Shown here: positions 23,466 through 35,975 of the stretch, piece by piece
Layout of the letters: every line of letters begins with the position of its first letter
Position numbering within the stretch: position 1 is the stretch's first letter
Source: Bettongia penicillata ogilbyi
Taxonomy: Eukaryota > Chordata > Mammalia > Diprotodontia > Potoroidae
Direction: 5' to 3'
Assembly: GCA_023548195.1 (NCBI GenBank)
Contig: JAJHZJ010000252.1
Coordinates: forward strand, 751,501-815,500
Length of the DNA: 64,000 nt
Notes under the pieces: model-generated
Told to the model about the DNA's origin: nothing
The model's database searches: none
Seen by the model: the letters and a program-made list of their open reading frames with translations, nothing else
Made by a program: the position numbers and the translations under genes

Positions 23466-24587
23466 TCAGAGTACTCTTAAATGTTGATTGAATTTAACAC
23501 TGACAGAAGTATCATGTGGAGAATGGCCTACTCTAAATTCTGAAGTACTTTCACTTCTGCTTGATTCCCCTTGAAATCTTCTTGAAAGAAGTTGGTATAT
23601 AATTTTGCGGATATTGCTGGACATCAGAAAATACATAACTGGATCTAAGCAGCTGTTAAAAGATGAGAGTACAAGCATGATCTCATTGATTTTGTGGAAA
23701 ATCTCCTTCCAGTAACAAGGCGTTGTATATAGCTGTGATGTGATATAAATGAATCTAAAAGCATGGTAAGGAACAAAACATATAGTGAAAATAACAAGCA
23801 CAATAAAAGAATTCCGTGCTGTGGTATGATATTTTCCAGAATTAGGGAAATTGACTCTCCTTTTGGAAATCCTCAAAAGATAGCTGGCAATCTTAACATA
23901 GGAAAGGATTAGTAGAAGAAAAATTAACCAAAACACGATCACTATAATATAGTTAAAAATTGCTTCCCCCTTTGCATTATGCTTGTCTCTATAATGGAAG
24001 CACATCGTAGAATTATGTCCTCCTTTCTTAAGTGCTGAAATAATCATAGTTAAAAATCCAGTTATAGCTACTGCCCACACTGCACAACAGATGTAAATGC
24101 TTTGCTTGGTTGTTAACGCTTTATGTTGGTGGGTAGACCGATTAATTTTTATGTAACGATCCAAACTGATCAAACCCAAGAGAATAATGCTGATATACAT
24201 ATTCATGTAGAACAGTGTTCCTACTGTCTTGCAGAGAGTTACACCCAGGGTCCAGATGTTTTTGTTAACATGGTACAGTATTCGGAAGGGCAGGCAAAAG
24301 ATGAGTAGGAGGTCTGCAATGGCTACGTTAAGCAGGTAAATCTGAATAGAGTTTCTTTTCCGATGGATTCCCAAAAATACATAAAGAGCTATAATGTTTC
24401 CAACAAGTCCCACAATAAAAACAACAGAGTAAAAAATTATTAAAGCAGCAGACAGTAGTTGCTCATTCATAGGACAGGTGGTAGCATTTGGTGTCCCTGT
24501 TGAGTCATTTTGGCACTGGCTGCTTTGATTATTCATGAGGATGTCATAGGAAGCACAAGGCAGGGAGCGAGTAGAAGTTGAAGTCAT
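23466..24587 (-). CDS. GPR34: GPR34, lysophosphatidylserine-receptor-type GPCR
   Basis: Complete single-exon coding region of 373 codons for a seven-helix class A receptor of the P2Y12-like group. Known GPR34 is a Gi-coupled lysophosphatidylserine receptor of microglia, macrophages and mast cells, acting at the plasma membrane. The N-terminus (about 1-48) has three N-glycosylation sequons at N20, N27 and N34. Helix signatures follow: GN in TM1 (N64), NVAIAD in TM2 (N87, D92), C119 at the top of TM3 pairing with C196 in loop 2, DRY at 143-145, FxxCFxPYH at 267-275 in TM6, and DPxxY at 315-319 in TM7. C38 and C291 probably form the second, N-terminus-to-loop-3 disulfide typical of the group. 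A further sequon, N192, is in loop 2. The tail is Ser-rich (342-361), suiting arrestin or kinase control. From memory, identity to human GPR34 is high from TM1 to TM7, while both termini diverge. An in-frame stop at 24609-24611 and no intervening ATG fix the start at 24587. It lies antisense in a CASK intron. Confidence 0.97.
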   Translation of the reverse strand: MTSTSTRSLPCASYDILMNNQSSQCQNDSTGTPNATTCPMNEQLLSAALIIFYSVVFIVGLVGNIIALYVFLGIHRKRNSIQIYLLNVAIADLLLIFCLPFRILYHVNKNIWTLGVTLCKTVGTLFYMNMYISIILLGLISLDRYIKINRSTHQHKALTTKQSIYICCAVWAVAITGFLTMIISALKKGGHNSTMCFHYRDKHNAKGEAIFNYIIVIVFWLIFLLLILSYVKIASYLLRISKRRVNFPNSGKYHTTARNSFIVLVIFTICFVPYHAFRFIYITSQLYTTPCYWKEIFHKINEIMLVLSSFNSCLDPVMYFLMSSNIRKIIYQLLSRRFQGESSRSESTSEFRVGHSPHDTSVSVKFNQHLRVL

Positions 24588-24676
24588 TGAAACTTCTCTT
24601 CTATATGGTTATGGAAAGCAAAAATGATCCAGTGTTTTTCTTGAGTGAAGTTTTCATGCTTTCGTATTATGCCTAC
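24588..24676 (-). promoter_or_regulatory. GPR34: GPR34 short 5'UTR with candidate splice acceptor
   Basis: Read on the minus strand, a pyrimidine-containing stretch ending tttgttgtag (AG at 24673-24674) lies 85 bases before the GPR34 start codon. GPR34 in other mammals has upstream non-coding exons spliced to a single coding exon, so this is a reasonable acceptor for the coding exon. The tract is weak in pyrimidines and no transcript data are available. The upstream exons and promoter were not located. Confidence 0.4.
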
Positions 24677-25079
24677 AACAAAACGTAAGCAATAAAATCA
24701 TTTGGTAATTTAAAGGCATACCTCCTATAGGCCAAAATGCCATTTTTTAAAAGTTTCATTTTCAGACTTTATCATAAGGTTTACTTTGGATATTTCTTTG
24801 CTCATTAGGACCACTTGTCTGTAACTTTTGTTGCATCTGTAATACAATCAGATAAATACGTTCAACACATCCTATTATAACTCTTCCTCTGATGGTAGTG
24901 TATGTTTAACATTTTGTCTTAGTCATTACTTTAAAATATTTAATTGAGGGAAAAAATGGCAGTGAAACCAAGAAAGACGGTAGAATTGCCAAGTGTCAGT
25001 TATTTAGGCTCTAATTATTCCATTAGTGAAAAATTAGATAGTGTAATCAAAATGTTGACTTAACCCTAAGGTGTGTATA
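24677..25079. other. Intron upstream of GPR34 coding exon
   Basis: AT-rich, with no repeat recognised. It could contain GPR34 intron sequence. Confidence 0.35.
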
Positions 25080-25260
25080 TTGCCTTCATTTAGCTTTTTC
25101 CATTCCTATTAGCATTGTGATTTGCTCAGTGATAAATTCCTTGAGTTCAGGGCCATGTCTTAAGTATGTTCATATCTCCTATCGCTGGCAAAATATTGTA
25201 GTAAGTGTTAAAAGCACTTAATAATGATAAATAATTGATAGTTGAATGAAATATTTGTTG
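25080..25260 (+). mobile_element. L2 LINE 3' end
   Basis: Sense L2 terminus (aattccttgagttcagggcc, then agcacttaataatgataaat). Diverged. Confidence 0.5.
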
Positions 25261-25384
25261 AGCACCTGAAGTGTGCTTCTCAAATTATGAGAAGCTCACC
25301 ATCCCCAATTATAGTGCCTGTAATCCAGTCCTTGTGTCATAGTGGATATGGGAGAACACATGTAATTCAAGAATTCTGAATACC

Positions 25385-25640
25385 CCCAGGTGGTGCCATA
25401 GTGTGTACAGTGTGCTGGCCCTGGAGTCAAGGAGACTTATCTTCCTGAGTTCAAATCTGGCTTCAGACACTTAGTAGCTGTGTGACCCCAGGCAAGTCAC
25501 TTTACTCTGTTTGCCTCAGTTTCCTCATCTGTAAAATGGGCTAGAGAAAGAAATGGCAAAGCATTCCAATATCTTTGCCAAAATTGGGTCCTGAAGAGTC
25601 AAACATGACTGAAAAATAGCTGCACAACAACAGCTGAGTT
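25385..25640 (+). repeat. tRNA-headed SINE with RTE-like tail
   Basis: Well-preserved copy: head aggtggtgccatagtgtgta, core cttagtagctgtgtgacccc and ctcatctgtaaaatgggcta, RTE-like tail cctgaagagtcaaacatgac then tgaaaaatagctgcacaaca. The tail links it to an RTE-type LINE as its likely mobiliser. Confidence 0.88.
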
Positions 25641-25679
25641 ATGTCTAATTACTAAATTAATTAATTAAGTTAATCTTAT

Positions 25680-26700
25680 TACTAAATCAATCGACAAGCA
25701 CATATAATATGTCAGACATTGTGCCAAACTCTGAGGATACAAAGAAAGGGGAGTAACAGTCTCTGTCCTTGTGGAGCTTCCATTCTAATGGAGGAGGCGC
25801 TATGAACATAAACAGGTATGTAGAAGGTACATATGAAATACATACAAGGTGGATTGGATTGGGAAGTCATTAATAACTGGTGGAAAGTAAGGGAATGATG
25901 GGGAAAGAGCCAGTGGGAAGATGGAAGATGGGGTGGTGTGTATGAGGAAGTAGGACAGTGTGGTTGGTGTGTGTAGGACAGTAAGGAATAAAAAGTTCAT
26001 TGTGAATAACAGGAGTTTATATGTGATTTTAGAAGTAATAAGAAGCTGCTCAAGTTTATTGAGTAGGAGAAGTGCCTCAGGCAGCTCTGTACTTTAGGAC
26101 AATCATTTTGGTGGTTACATGGAAGGTGAATTAGAGAAAGGCAAGACGTAAGGCAGGAGTACTATTTGAAGTCTATGGCGGCAGCCCAGCTAAGAGGGGA
26201 TGTGCTGAGCTGGGACGGTTTGTGCAAGGGAAGACAAAGGCACAGAGGCAGGAGTTACATGATGGAGAGAGAATCAACAGTATCTGGCGACTAGTAGAGT
26301 ACCTGGGGACGTGAAGGTGAAGATGCCACTGAGATTGTGAGCGTGGAGTGACTGGATAGGGCTTTAACCATGTTAGAGAATTTCAGAAGACTGTTGGGTT
26401 TGGGCCAAAAGAGGTTTCATATGACATGCCTATGGAACTTGCAGTTTGAAATGGCTAGTAGGCTGTCTGTTATGTGGGGCTAGACCACAGAAGAAAGGAG
26501 CTGCATTTATAGATCTGGAAATCATCTACAAAGAGATTACAATTAAACACTTGGCAGCTGATAAGATCACCAACTGAGAGAGTACACAGAGAAAAGAGAA
26601 AAAAGTCCCAAGTCAGAACTTTGGAGTACACCCCCTCGGTGGGACATGGATGAAGGTACAGCAAATAACTAAATGATCATACGGAGACGTGGTGACAGAG
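25680..26700 (-). mobile_element. L2 LINE 3' region, antisense, long copy
   Basis: Begins with the reversed L2 end (aatatgtcagacattgtgcc, ggagcttccattctaatgga) and runs through the 3'UTR to cagctgataagatcaccaac and gagagagtacacagagaaaa. No frame is kept. It is the longest reversed L2 here. Confidence 0.7.
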
Positions 26701-27559
26701 TTTGTCACTAAGTATCCAGTATGCATCGAGCATCCTACCATGCACCACAGTATCCTATGAAATGAATTCAGGCCAAAAGGAAAGAATGCAGAAAGATGAA
26801 GGAGAACCTAATTTACACATGGGAATAAAGACTAGATTTTACATAGATTTACAGCAACAAAATGTGTATGAAGTCAAGCTAAATTTATAAAACAAAAAAA
26901 TAGAAAAATTTAGGAAAGTAAAAATAAGAATCAACATGGACCAGAGTAATTGAATTGATGAAAAAGGACATAAATTGAATCCTGAAAAATCAGGGAGATG
27001 GAGGGGGCAATCTGACCAGATGACAGTATTCTCACCACTTAGTCACTTAAAGATTAATATATGATTGGAAAACATCTGTCAAGTGTATGGTTTAATCTCA
27101 TCTGATTAATTAATAAAAATTAATTTTTTCACACAAATCTGAGGCTGATTATTTCATTTACAAAAGCATTTAGCGTAAAATATCTTAAATAGCCAGGCTC
27201 CCCAGAGCATTTAAAATATATTTTCGTTTACATGAAACTTTCCAGTACATCTTTTGCATAAGGTGAGGTGTAATTAATTTTTATAGGATCAATATTTTCT
27301 CTAGAAATGTTAACTTGTGTGTCATACTAATATTTTGACTTAGCTGGAAGACCTTTCGTCATTTTCATCTAAGCTATCATGATATTTCCAAGAATAGACT
27401 ATGCCAGAATTCTTTTTTTTGAAAGGAAATTAATCCTGTTACTATAACAATTTCCCTGTGATAGGCTTCTTGCCCAGTATACTAGATAAGGAAAACACAA
27501 CAAAATATTTATGTGTTCTGAGAAATAAATATCAGAGTAAAAATTCTATTCACCAAGCC
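26701..27559. other. AT-rich intron, nothing recognised
   Basis: No gene or clear repeat seen. Confidence 0.35.
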
Positions 27560-28430
27560 CTTTTGTGCCTTCTATATACAATGCATTTTATTGGACATGA
27601 GGCTATAAGACAATGAAAATTAGTCCATAAGGGGTTTCCATTCTACTAGGAAGTAGGAGCAGGGATACACCATATAAAAAAGAAACAGTTTACTTGTGTG
27701 TGTGTGTACGTGTACACATATACACACTATTTCACATACACACATAAGCACTAACAGCTTAGGGAGTAAGGAAAGGTTTTTTTCCTATTTTCTTGAACAT
27801 AGCCTTCAAGGAAACTAAGGATTGTAAGAGGAAGAAGTAAGAAAGTTCCTTCCAGGCATAAGGATAAGATAGCTTGTGCAAAGGGGTGATTCAGGAGAGG
27901 ATGTGCTGAGTTCAGAGAACAGTAAGCAAGCCTGTTTGTCAGAAATGAAGAGTGTATGAATGGGGAATGATAAACACTCAGACTGCAAAGGTAGCTGAAA
28001 CCAGATTGAAAAGACTTAAAGTCAAAAGAGAAAAGTTTCTGTTTTATTCTAGAGCTATTAGGAAACCATGAAAGTTTCTGGATCCAGGGGAGGGACACAG
28101 AGCAGCTGTGTGGAGGGAGGATCAAAGAGGAAAGGAGACCAAGGGCCAGATGTCCAGTTTAGAAGATGTTGCAAAAATCTAGGTTAGAGATAATTGAGAG
28201 TCTGAATGTTACAGAGAAAAACAGCAATGAAATGTTGTAGCAGTGGGAGAAAGAAAGAAGAGTCAAGAACGATTCCAAAAGTACACACTGTCATTTTGAG
28301 TTCAGTTCCGAGTCCGACACTGTACGTAACACTGGTAATGTCATAACAAGAATAGGACAGCCCTTACCTTGAAAGGGTTTGTTATGTACTAGAGGAAGGA
28401 GACATAACATGTACAGATAAGAAAATACAA
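27560..28430 (-). mobile_element. L2 LINE fragments, antisense
   Basis: 27560-28300 is a reversed L2 3'UTR (tccattctactaggaagtag, gcttgtgcaaaggggtga, ctattaggaaaccatgaaag). A second reversed L2 end starts near 28305 (gtccgacactgtacgtaac). A TG/CA microsatellite interrupts it at about 27695-27745. Confidence 0.65.
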
Positions 28431-28599
28431 AATATAGGGACGTGGACTGGATCTGTGATTTCCCTGATATTGGGAACTTTTAGGTGAGAAAACACCTTCT
28501 ACCAATACAGCTCAGCACCTTGTGTTCAACTACTAACCTTAAATAGGAAGTATTATTAAGGGGAGGACTTGAACGTTGGTCTTCTTGGCTCCAAAATCT

Positions 28600-28775
28600 G
28601 CTCTCTCTGTACTCTGTCTATGCCGTGTATCTCCATTATTGTTTAGATGTGGTTTGACCCATTAAAATGTAAGCTCCTTCAGACCAGGAACTGTGTTTTT
28701 GTCCTTTGTATTCCTAGCAAGTACTTGTTCTTATGCCTGCACCATAAGCATTTAATAAATGCCTGCTTATTTCCT
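28600..28775 (+). mobile_element. L2 LINE 3' end
   Basis: Sense L2 terminus: taaaatgtaagctccttcag, accaggaactgtgtttttgt, agcatttaataaatgcctgc. Confidence 0.7.
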
Positions 28776-31700
28776 GCATTCCAGTCTCACAGAAGCAAAA
28801 TAAACTAAGGAAGTGAAAATATCTGAGAGATTTAGGAGAAGAGCTTGGTGATCATCATGTGCTGATGTCAAGAGTGACAAGGACTGAGACAAGTTACTAG
28901 TGCAGAAGATTCCATAGTTAAGACTTAGTTAACCAGTTAATAAACAGTCATCAAGAAGCCCAACACACCCACTGACATCCACTTCCAGGGCTTACCTTTG
29001 AGCTTAGGAAAATGTTAGCTGATAAACTCTCTCATGAACTGTTCAACATGAACCCGTGTCCTTGCCTTCCTAACCAGGAGCTAAGGAAACATTGTTTGTA
29101 CTGGTTTGAGAAGAAGTCTTAACAGCAAATGTTTGCTGTTCTCATTTATTCCATTTTTAAAGTTATCACAATTTTCAAAATAATGAACTTGGTGTGTAGT
29201 TGACTCACATTCATGCATATAGATTTATGACTGAGAGCCATGGATGTATCATATAGCTGAAGTTGATTAATAATCAGCAAATTAGTAGATTATGTTTATG
29301 TCGACACTTTGGTTTTTATATATTCGGTGAGGGGGGGGTGTTGAAGAAACTGAACTGTTCACGCTTAGAAATTGTAGAATACTTTTTTTTAGGAGGGTGG
29401 GGACAAGACAGGCTGAGCTCCTCATAGAGACAGTTAAACATTTGATTGAGAACAAAAGTATCCAAACTACCTGCTAGAATTATGACTGTTGATACACAAT
29501 AACTGACATGTGCAGCTACTATACTTGAATATTACTTTGCTGTTTTTCTGTCCTGCATTTTATATAGAGGTACACTCATTTGGTATTAGAAATGCGATAA
29601 ATGACAGTCAAAGAAAACTTGTTTAATTGTAGTTCTGTGTGCATGTCTGTGGGGGAGAGAGAATATTTCATTTTCACAATATAACTGAAGAATTGGCGAA
29701 TTTCTGTAGGGGCTCTCTTGCCCTACCAAAAGGAACAATTAGATTAGGAGATCTCTAAAATTATATAGTATCCAGGCTTAACTTGTTAGGAAATTGCAGG
29801 GTTATATATTCATACAGCTTTTCCTGAACACAAAAGATTTAAAACAAAAGCAGACAATAATACATGGTGGCTAATTCTGTTTCAGTTAAAATATGGTGGT
29901 CTGGACAGTATAGTTGTGAACACAGCTATAGCCTTAGACCAATAGACATTTTCCAAGTGCAATGTCTGTAGATTTGTGGAAACACTCCTGTGTACATCCT
30001 GATTACAGTTCATATTAATACATGAGAACATATATATATATATATATACTTTTTTATGGTAATGATAGAAAACATTTCCAAAATAGATTTTAGTTTTAAC
30101 TTGGGAATCATACAATTTTAGAGATGAAAGATATTTCTGACACTTTTGCAGATGAGAAAACTGGAGCCCAGAAACTATCCTGTAAATTGATGGGCTAAGG
30201 ATTTAAACATTTATCTTCATACCATAGCTCTTTCTACTATACCACCCAGGCTAACTTGATAATGATTGGTCATTGAAGCTACCCTCTTCATGAAAATCCA
30301 TTGATTTGAACAAAATAAAAATATGTTCAAGTATCTTTCAAACTATACTGTATAAACGATGTTAACATTTTTATAGTATTAATTTCAAGGTTTTGGTGCC
30401 TTGAATTATCTAATATTCTTTACATAATTATAAATGAAAATGGGCATAATTTACATTTGTGTATTTTAAAGTAGGGGTGTAAAATTTAATCAAATTAGCA
30501 TCTATATCTAAAACCAAAATATTATTATGGTAAAGTAACATTACCATGAATTAAGTGTAGTTTTTATCGTTAGTTAAAAAAATACTTAGATGAAAACTTT
30601 TCATTTATCTAAAAATCAAAGGAAATACTCACATTTTAGTCATTTGCAGCAGTTCTCCAATACTAACAGGAGTTAAACCAAGTGCTTCTTTAGCTAAAGT
30701 GGTTTGAACTTCCTTTACAGCTATTTAACTTTTTGTGTTCCTCCTTCCATTGGTGAAGCAATTGGTCAGGCTTGCATGTGTGATGATAACCTTTATTTTT
30801 TTTTTTTAAAGGTTCTATGATGAACAAACCTGGGACTTCAGAAGTTTGTTTTGCTGGGCCATAAAATAAAGGGTTTTTGTTTTATATGTGTGCTCCTAAT
30901 TTGTATAATATATATTTATACACCTGATCCTTTAACATGTCAGTTTCATTGGATACTGCCCCTTTTTGGGGGTGGGAATTCAATCTTATCAAGAATCTTA
31001 GGGTTGATAGACACCTTAATGGGTGTTTCTGTCCCCCTTTAAACAGTATCACACTTAATCTATCCCAGTGTTAGAGGGTATTCCAGAGTTTCCCTGTTAT
31101 CTTCCACGCCAGTGTTTAATGATTATCTTTAAGCATTATCTAAATACCTCATTGCAGTAGGACTGTTTCTTCTTTTCTGTTGTCAGTGAAGATGAAGACG
31201 AGTTAGCTGTTGTATCTTGTATTGGGGTGTCATCACCTTGGAGCTTTGTCTTTTTTAGATGAAATAATCTTTAATCATTCTAATTATTTCTGTGGCTTTT
31301 ATATTGCACTTTTAATGGTTTCCAGAGTTTCCTAGTTTATATATAAATATGAAAATAAAAAATAAAAATTCTCTTTGTTAACCTCAAACTTAACTTGCTA
31401 ATTTACAACTCTTTACTTTTTCTGTTTGTTCTTTGTGACTGTTAATCTTACTAGTATATTGTTTACAAAATCACATTTAAGTAACTTAACTTTTTGGATA
31501 TTTATGACACACTTAGATAGATCTGTGACTTTATAAATATGAGTATTCCTTTTGGTAATGCAAATTACAAAGTATCTATGTCCTCTTATCCTGGCTGACT
31601 TATCCATGCCCTCTCACATATCCTCCATAGCAGATTTACCCAACATGCTGGAAATCTCTCTGTCTGTCTCTCTCTCCCTGCCCACCCCCCCCACCATGAG

Positions 31701-32099
31701 TTGTGCATCAGATATTTCTTGCTCTCACAACATCAGTTTTCTTTTCCTATCATGTGAGATCTCTGCACAGTTCTAAGATAGCAGGCATTCAGGAAAGCTT
31801 ATCAGGAGACCAAACTATGCAAAGTCATCTTGAATACTCTTAAGGAAGGAGCTCAATAATCAGATGAGAAATGAAAAATATGTTAGATTTTATTTTTTAA
31901 AAGCTATCACCACTTTTTCCTTGTGTATAAGATAAATTTCTTATCCAAAATTTGTCGGTCATCTCTTAAGACTTCTATTCTATTCTTCACTTACCTTCCA
32001 AGGTCTCAAAATGCTAACGGGGGCTTTGTAGTGGTAATGCTAGTTTCTGTCTTGCTTTTAGATTGCAGTCATCAGTCTTTGAGTAAAATCAGTATTGCT
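28776..32099. other. AT-rich intron with few features
   Basis: Contains a G-run at 29331-29338, a TA microsatellite at about 30030-30049, and a diverged MIR-like SINE at about 30105-30250 (gcagatgagaaaactggagc). Also a CT-rich stretch at 31650-31700. No gene recognised. Confidence 0.45.
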
Positions 32100-32335
32100 C
32101 TTTTTCGGACCTCAGATACTTGCTAGCTGTGTGACCCTGGACCAAGTCACTGAACTTGTCAGTCAGTAAACGTTTATTAAGCACCTACTATGTGCTAGGC
32201 AGTGTGCTAAGTGCTTAACCCCTGCCTCAGTTGCCCCAAATATAAAATGGCTGTAAGACCAGTACCTATCAAATGTGATATTTGTAAGGTGCTTCACACA
32301 ATGCCTAGCACAGAGTAAACACTTAATGAATACTT
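32100..32335 (+). repeat. CORE-type SINE interrupted by a reversed L2 end
   Basis: The SINE core (cttgctagctgtgtgaccct, aagtcact) breaks at about 32159. A 58-base reversed L2 terminus (cgtttattaagcacctacta, tgtgctaggcagtgtgct) follows. The SINE then resumes at about 32219 (cccctgcctcagttgcccc) and ends in ctagcacagagtaaacact. A second reversed L2 end lies at about 32670-32740. Confidence 0.65.
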
Positions 32336-33299
32336 GTTCCTTTTCCTTTTCCTCCAGCATAGCTTTTCTCCTGGTCTACCTAAACTCTGTGTTGCCTGTC
32401 TCTGTCTTTTGTCTTCCCTTCCCCTCTCCTCCCCCACCTTCTTTTCTTTGCCCTCTCTCAGTGTCTCTTTTCCTTTCCCTCGCCTTCATTTGGACTCCCT
32501 AGCCTCAGGTACAGATAATCACTAAGAATGAATGAATGAGAAAGTATTATCACGGACAAAGCACTTGCTGGCCTTCTGACTCAATTTTAATTTGTTGATT
32601 CTTTAGTTTATTTGTTTGCATTCTTTAATGTGACATCTGTAAAGTACTTAGCACAGAATCTGCCCCATAGCAGGCACAGTCATTTATTAAGTGCCTGCTC
32701 TGGACCAAGTTCTGTGCTCAGTGCTGGAGGAAATACGTGGAAGGAAGCCATGCCACAGAATCCCTGACCTTGACCTCCCTCCCCATCTTCTCTTGGCACA
32801 GCCATCGTCATGGCAGTCGTTTGTAGGGTTTGCCAAACTCCTTGCGTATATCATCTCATTTGATCTTTACAACGTCCCTGTGAAGTTGGTGTTCTTGCCA
32901 CCATATTCAGATGAGAAATCTGGGGCAGAGAGAAGTTAAGGTCTCTCCCATCAGAAGTCCAGTGCCCTGCCCACTGCACTGCCCAGCTACCACCGTGCTC
33001 CCTGCACCTGCACTCCATCCTCCAGTACTGGAGTGGCTAGTGCGCTCCCTGCTTTTAGGGGTTGCCAATAGGCTGGTTGAGGGAGAGGGGCAGATGTACT
33101 TCTTAAAGGTAATAGCTAATGCTTTTCAACTAGGAAAGAAAGAAAAACTGCCTTCTAGTTATACTAACCACTTTACTTTTCTCCCTTCCACCCTTCTCCA
33201 CTTTTGGGCGGGGAAAGGAGGAATTAAGATAGAATTAGAAAATAGGAAATGAACTCATTATCCTATTTAGTTTCATCCATTCCTGGTGTTTATCTTTCC

Positions 33300-33570
33300 C
33301 TTAGTGGCAACAGGGTGGTGCAATTAAAAGGGGCACAAGACCTGGAGTCAAGACCTGGAGTCAAGAAGACTTTAATTCAGACCTGGCCTTAGGCACTTAG
33401 TAGCCGAGTGACCTTGAAGAGTCACTTAACCCTCCATGCCCCAGTTTCCTCAAAAATAAAATTGGATTAATAATAGCACTTACCTCTCAGGGTTGTGGTG
33501 AGGAGCAAATGAGATAAATGAGCCCTAAACATAGTTCCTGGAATGTAGTAGATGTCTAAGAAATGCTTTT
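33300..33570 (+). repeat. CORE-type SINE with 13-base internal duplication
   Basis: Typical core (gtagccgagtgaccttgaag, ttacctctcagggttgtggt) and tail. Its head contains aagacctggagtc twice in tandem (33337-33349 and 33350-33362). Confidence 0.75.
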
Positions 33571-34154
33571 TTTCTTCCTTCCTGTAAACAGAGAAATCGG
33601 TGAACCAGGCATCTGAAAACACGAGATATAAATTGAGATGATGCTGTCTTCTAAGGGTGTTAAGAGAATAAAATGCAATGATGTTTGTAAAATATTAACT
33701 ATTATTATTTTTGTGATTATTATATAATAAAAGGCTAGAGTTCCCTTTTTCCTTCTCATTCCTATTGAGTCTAAAAATATGTTTCCCTTCTTGTCATTTG
33801 CATATTACCTTTTTCCTTCTTTGGTTTTTCAGGCTTTACTCATTCCTACATGCTAGCTTTTCTTTTGTTTCTGTTCCTTTTTAGAAATTTCTTACAGCTT
33901 CTACTTTGGCATTTCTTTTCACTTTTAAGTAACTTGTACAGTTTTTTGTTTTGTCAATAAGACTTCCTTTTGTCTTTGCCACTTATACAAATATTACAGA
34001 TCTATGTAGCTACAAAAGATATTCCCTACAAAATTTGAAGTTATTGCTGTAGTGTAAGGATGATAGTAGACTACCTAAATATTACCAGTCAAAGCCAAAA
34101 TTATTGACTAGTTGATTATTTAGAAATCTGTGTATTATGTTACATTGTTGTACA

Positions 34155-34560
34155 TATGTTGTTATTGTTGGTGGTGGTGGTGTGTGTTTGTCCTTCGTTC
34201 TCGAAGAGGACCATGACGTCAGGATGATGACATGACTTGCAGTTGACTTTGATTTGAGTGAGGGAGGGCTGGGCAAGGTCACCAGCCTCGCCTTCTCTCC
34301 TGAGCCATCTGGGTCCAGTGACCTGATACTCATCAGGATGGCTGGAGATGGCCCAGGATGCAAAGGGAGACCCTGGCCCTTTCAGGGGTCTTAGCACATT
34401 CTCACTTTGTGTGAGATACACTCATTGAATGAATAGGCTTCTTTAAGTTACTCAAGAGATGGCCCCTTTAATAAAAAAAAAAAAAAAAAAGTCAAGCTGT
34501 AAGGGAAAGATCCTTAGGGTTCCCTGGGTAAAAGAGAAACTTTTACTATTTAGTGAGTAC
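34155..34560 (-). repeat. SINE-like element with the agaggaccatgac tail
   Basis: Same family and orientation as 20880-21250: tail gaagaggaccatgacgtcag and cagttgactttgatttgagt, then catcaggatggctggagatg, and a body ending in ggcccctttaat, a run of A, and gaaagatccttaggg. Confidence 0.8.
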
Positions 34561-34783
34561 ATATACATATATATGTTATGTTTGTATGTCTGTGATCATA
34601 CCTCTGTACTAAACATGAATGCTTTATGCTTGAGGTGATAGCATAGGGCAGAATGAGAAGCAGCCACTTTTATCTTCCCAGAGTGAAGGGGCATTTTCAT
34701 AAAATTGGGCCACCAAAAATGACTGTCCTTTAGAACAGCAAATGAGGGAATTTCAAGGAATGTTTTGTAATATTCTGAAAGTT

Positions 34784-34952
34784 CACAATAAGTATTCACT
34801 TATCTGTGTACAGATTGTCTATGTTGTGCATTTTCCATAACAGTTTTTGAACTTAGAGTTTCTCCTTTAAGCATACCGTCCATTTCTGTATGCCCAGGGA
34901 ATGCAAACTGATGTAGATAATAGTCAAGGGAAAACATAAATAGAAAGGAAAA
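34784..34952 (+). repeat. Direct repeat copy 1, upstream of a CASK exon
   Basis: About 168 bases, roughly 91 percent identical by eye to 35976-36143 with the same orientation. Shared blocks include gtacagattgtct, agagtttctcctttaagca and tagtcaagggaaaac. It lies 351 bases before the exon at 35304. Confidence 0.85.
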
Positions 34953-35303
34953 TATTTTGGAAAATGAAGCATATTACTCTTTTACCAAGGGAGAGAGTAC
35001 TGTGTGGACAGGGAGGAAAGTTGACTGCCTTTCATGAATGTGTGTAATTTCAAATTAGTTACAAAGTGAGCCTAATGTTGGGAGCAAATAATTCCTGAAG
35101 AATCTGGGCTATGACAGGCAAGCCTTTGGAAAATACAGCAAGTAATGAAAATCCAAGTATATAAAGGCCAATGGCCACTGTGAAGGAGAAGATGAAATCT
35201 CTGTGTGAAAATTGGAACTCACTGCTGTTATTTCACTCAATTCTGTGAGCAGATTGTACTGAATCTAAAACATAATCAGTCATTCCTTTGGTTTTCTTTT
35301 TAG

Positions 35304-35537
<234 letters not shown>

Positions 35538-35710
35538 TAAACAAACAGTTCTAAATTTGGCTGTTGTGTATTCCCAAATAAATGAAAGCTGTTTGAAGGC
35601 AAGAGATCTTTTCTTAACCCAGATCAGTGTCCTCCAGTATTGTTGTGCGATGGCAATGACATTCCTAGGCAGTTAAAATGTCTCCCCACATCTGTTGCTG
35701 TTCTACAAGT

Positions 35711-35962
35711 TAAAAGGGCAGCTGAGTAGCTCAGTGGATAGAGTGCTGGGCCCGGAGGCCGGAAGACCTGAGTTCAAATTTGGCTTCCCTTACTTGTTGT
35801 GTGATCCTGGGTAAGTCAGTTAATCCTGTTTGCCTCAATTTCCTTATCTGTAAAATGAAGCTGGAAAAAGAAATGGCAAGCCACCCTAATATCTTTGCCA
35901 AGAAAATCCCCAAAAGGTCATGAAGAGTCAAGACAGGACTGAAAACAGCTCAACAACAGCAA
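35711..35962 (+). repeat. tRNA-headed SINE with RTE-like tail
   Basis: Head gggcagctgagtagctcagt, core gtgtgatcctgggtaagtca and ccttatctgtaaaatgaag, tail tcatgaagagtcaagacagg then actgaaaacagctcaacaac. The 9-base caagttaaa at 35706-35714 and 35960-35968 is the likely target duplication. It lies just before the second direct-repeat copy. Confidence 0.88.
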
Positions 35963-35975
35963 GTTAAACACAGTC

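Noticed and set aside
35711..35962. tRNA-like head considered as a tRNA gene
   Set aside because: It is the head of a SINE with core and RTE-like tail. A tRNA fold is not maintained.
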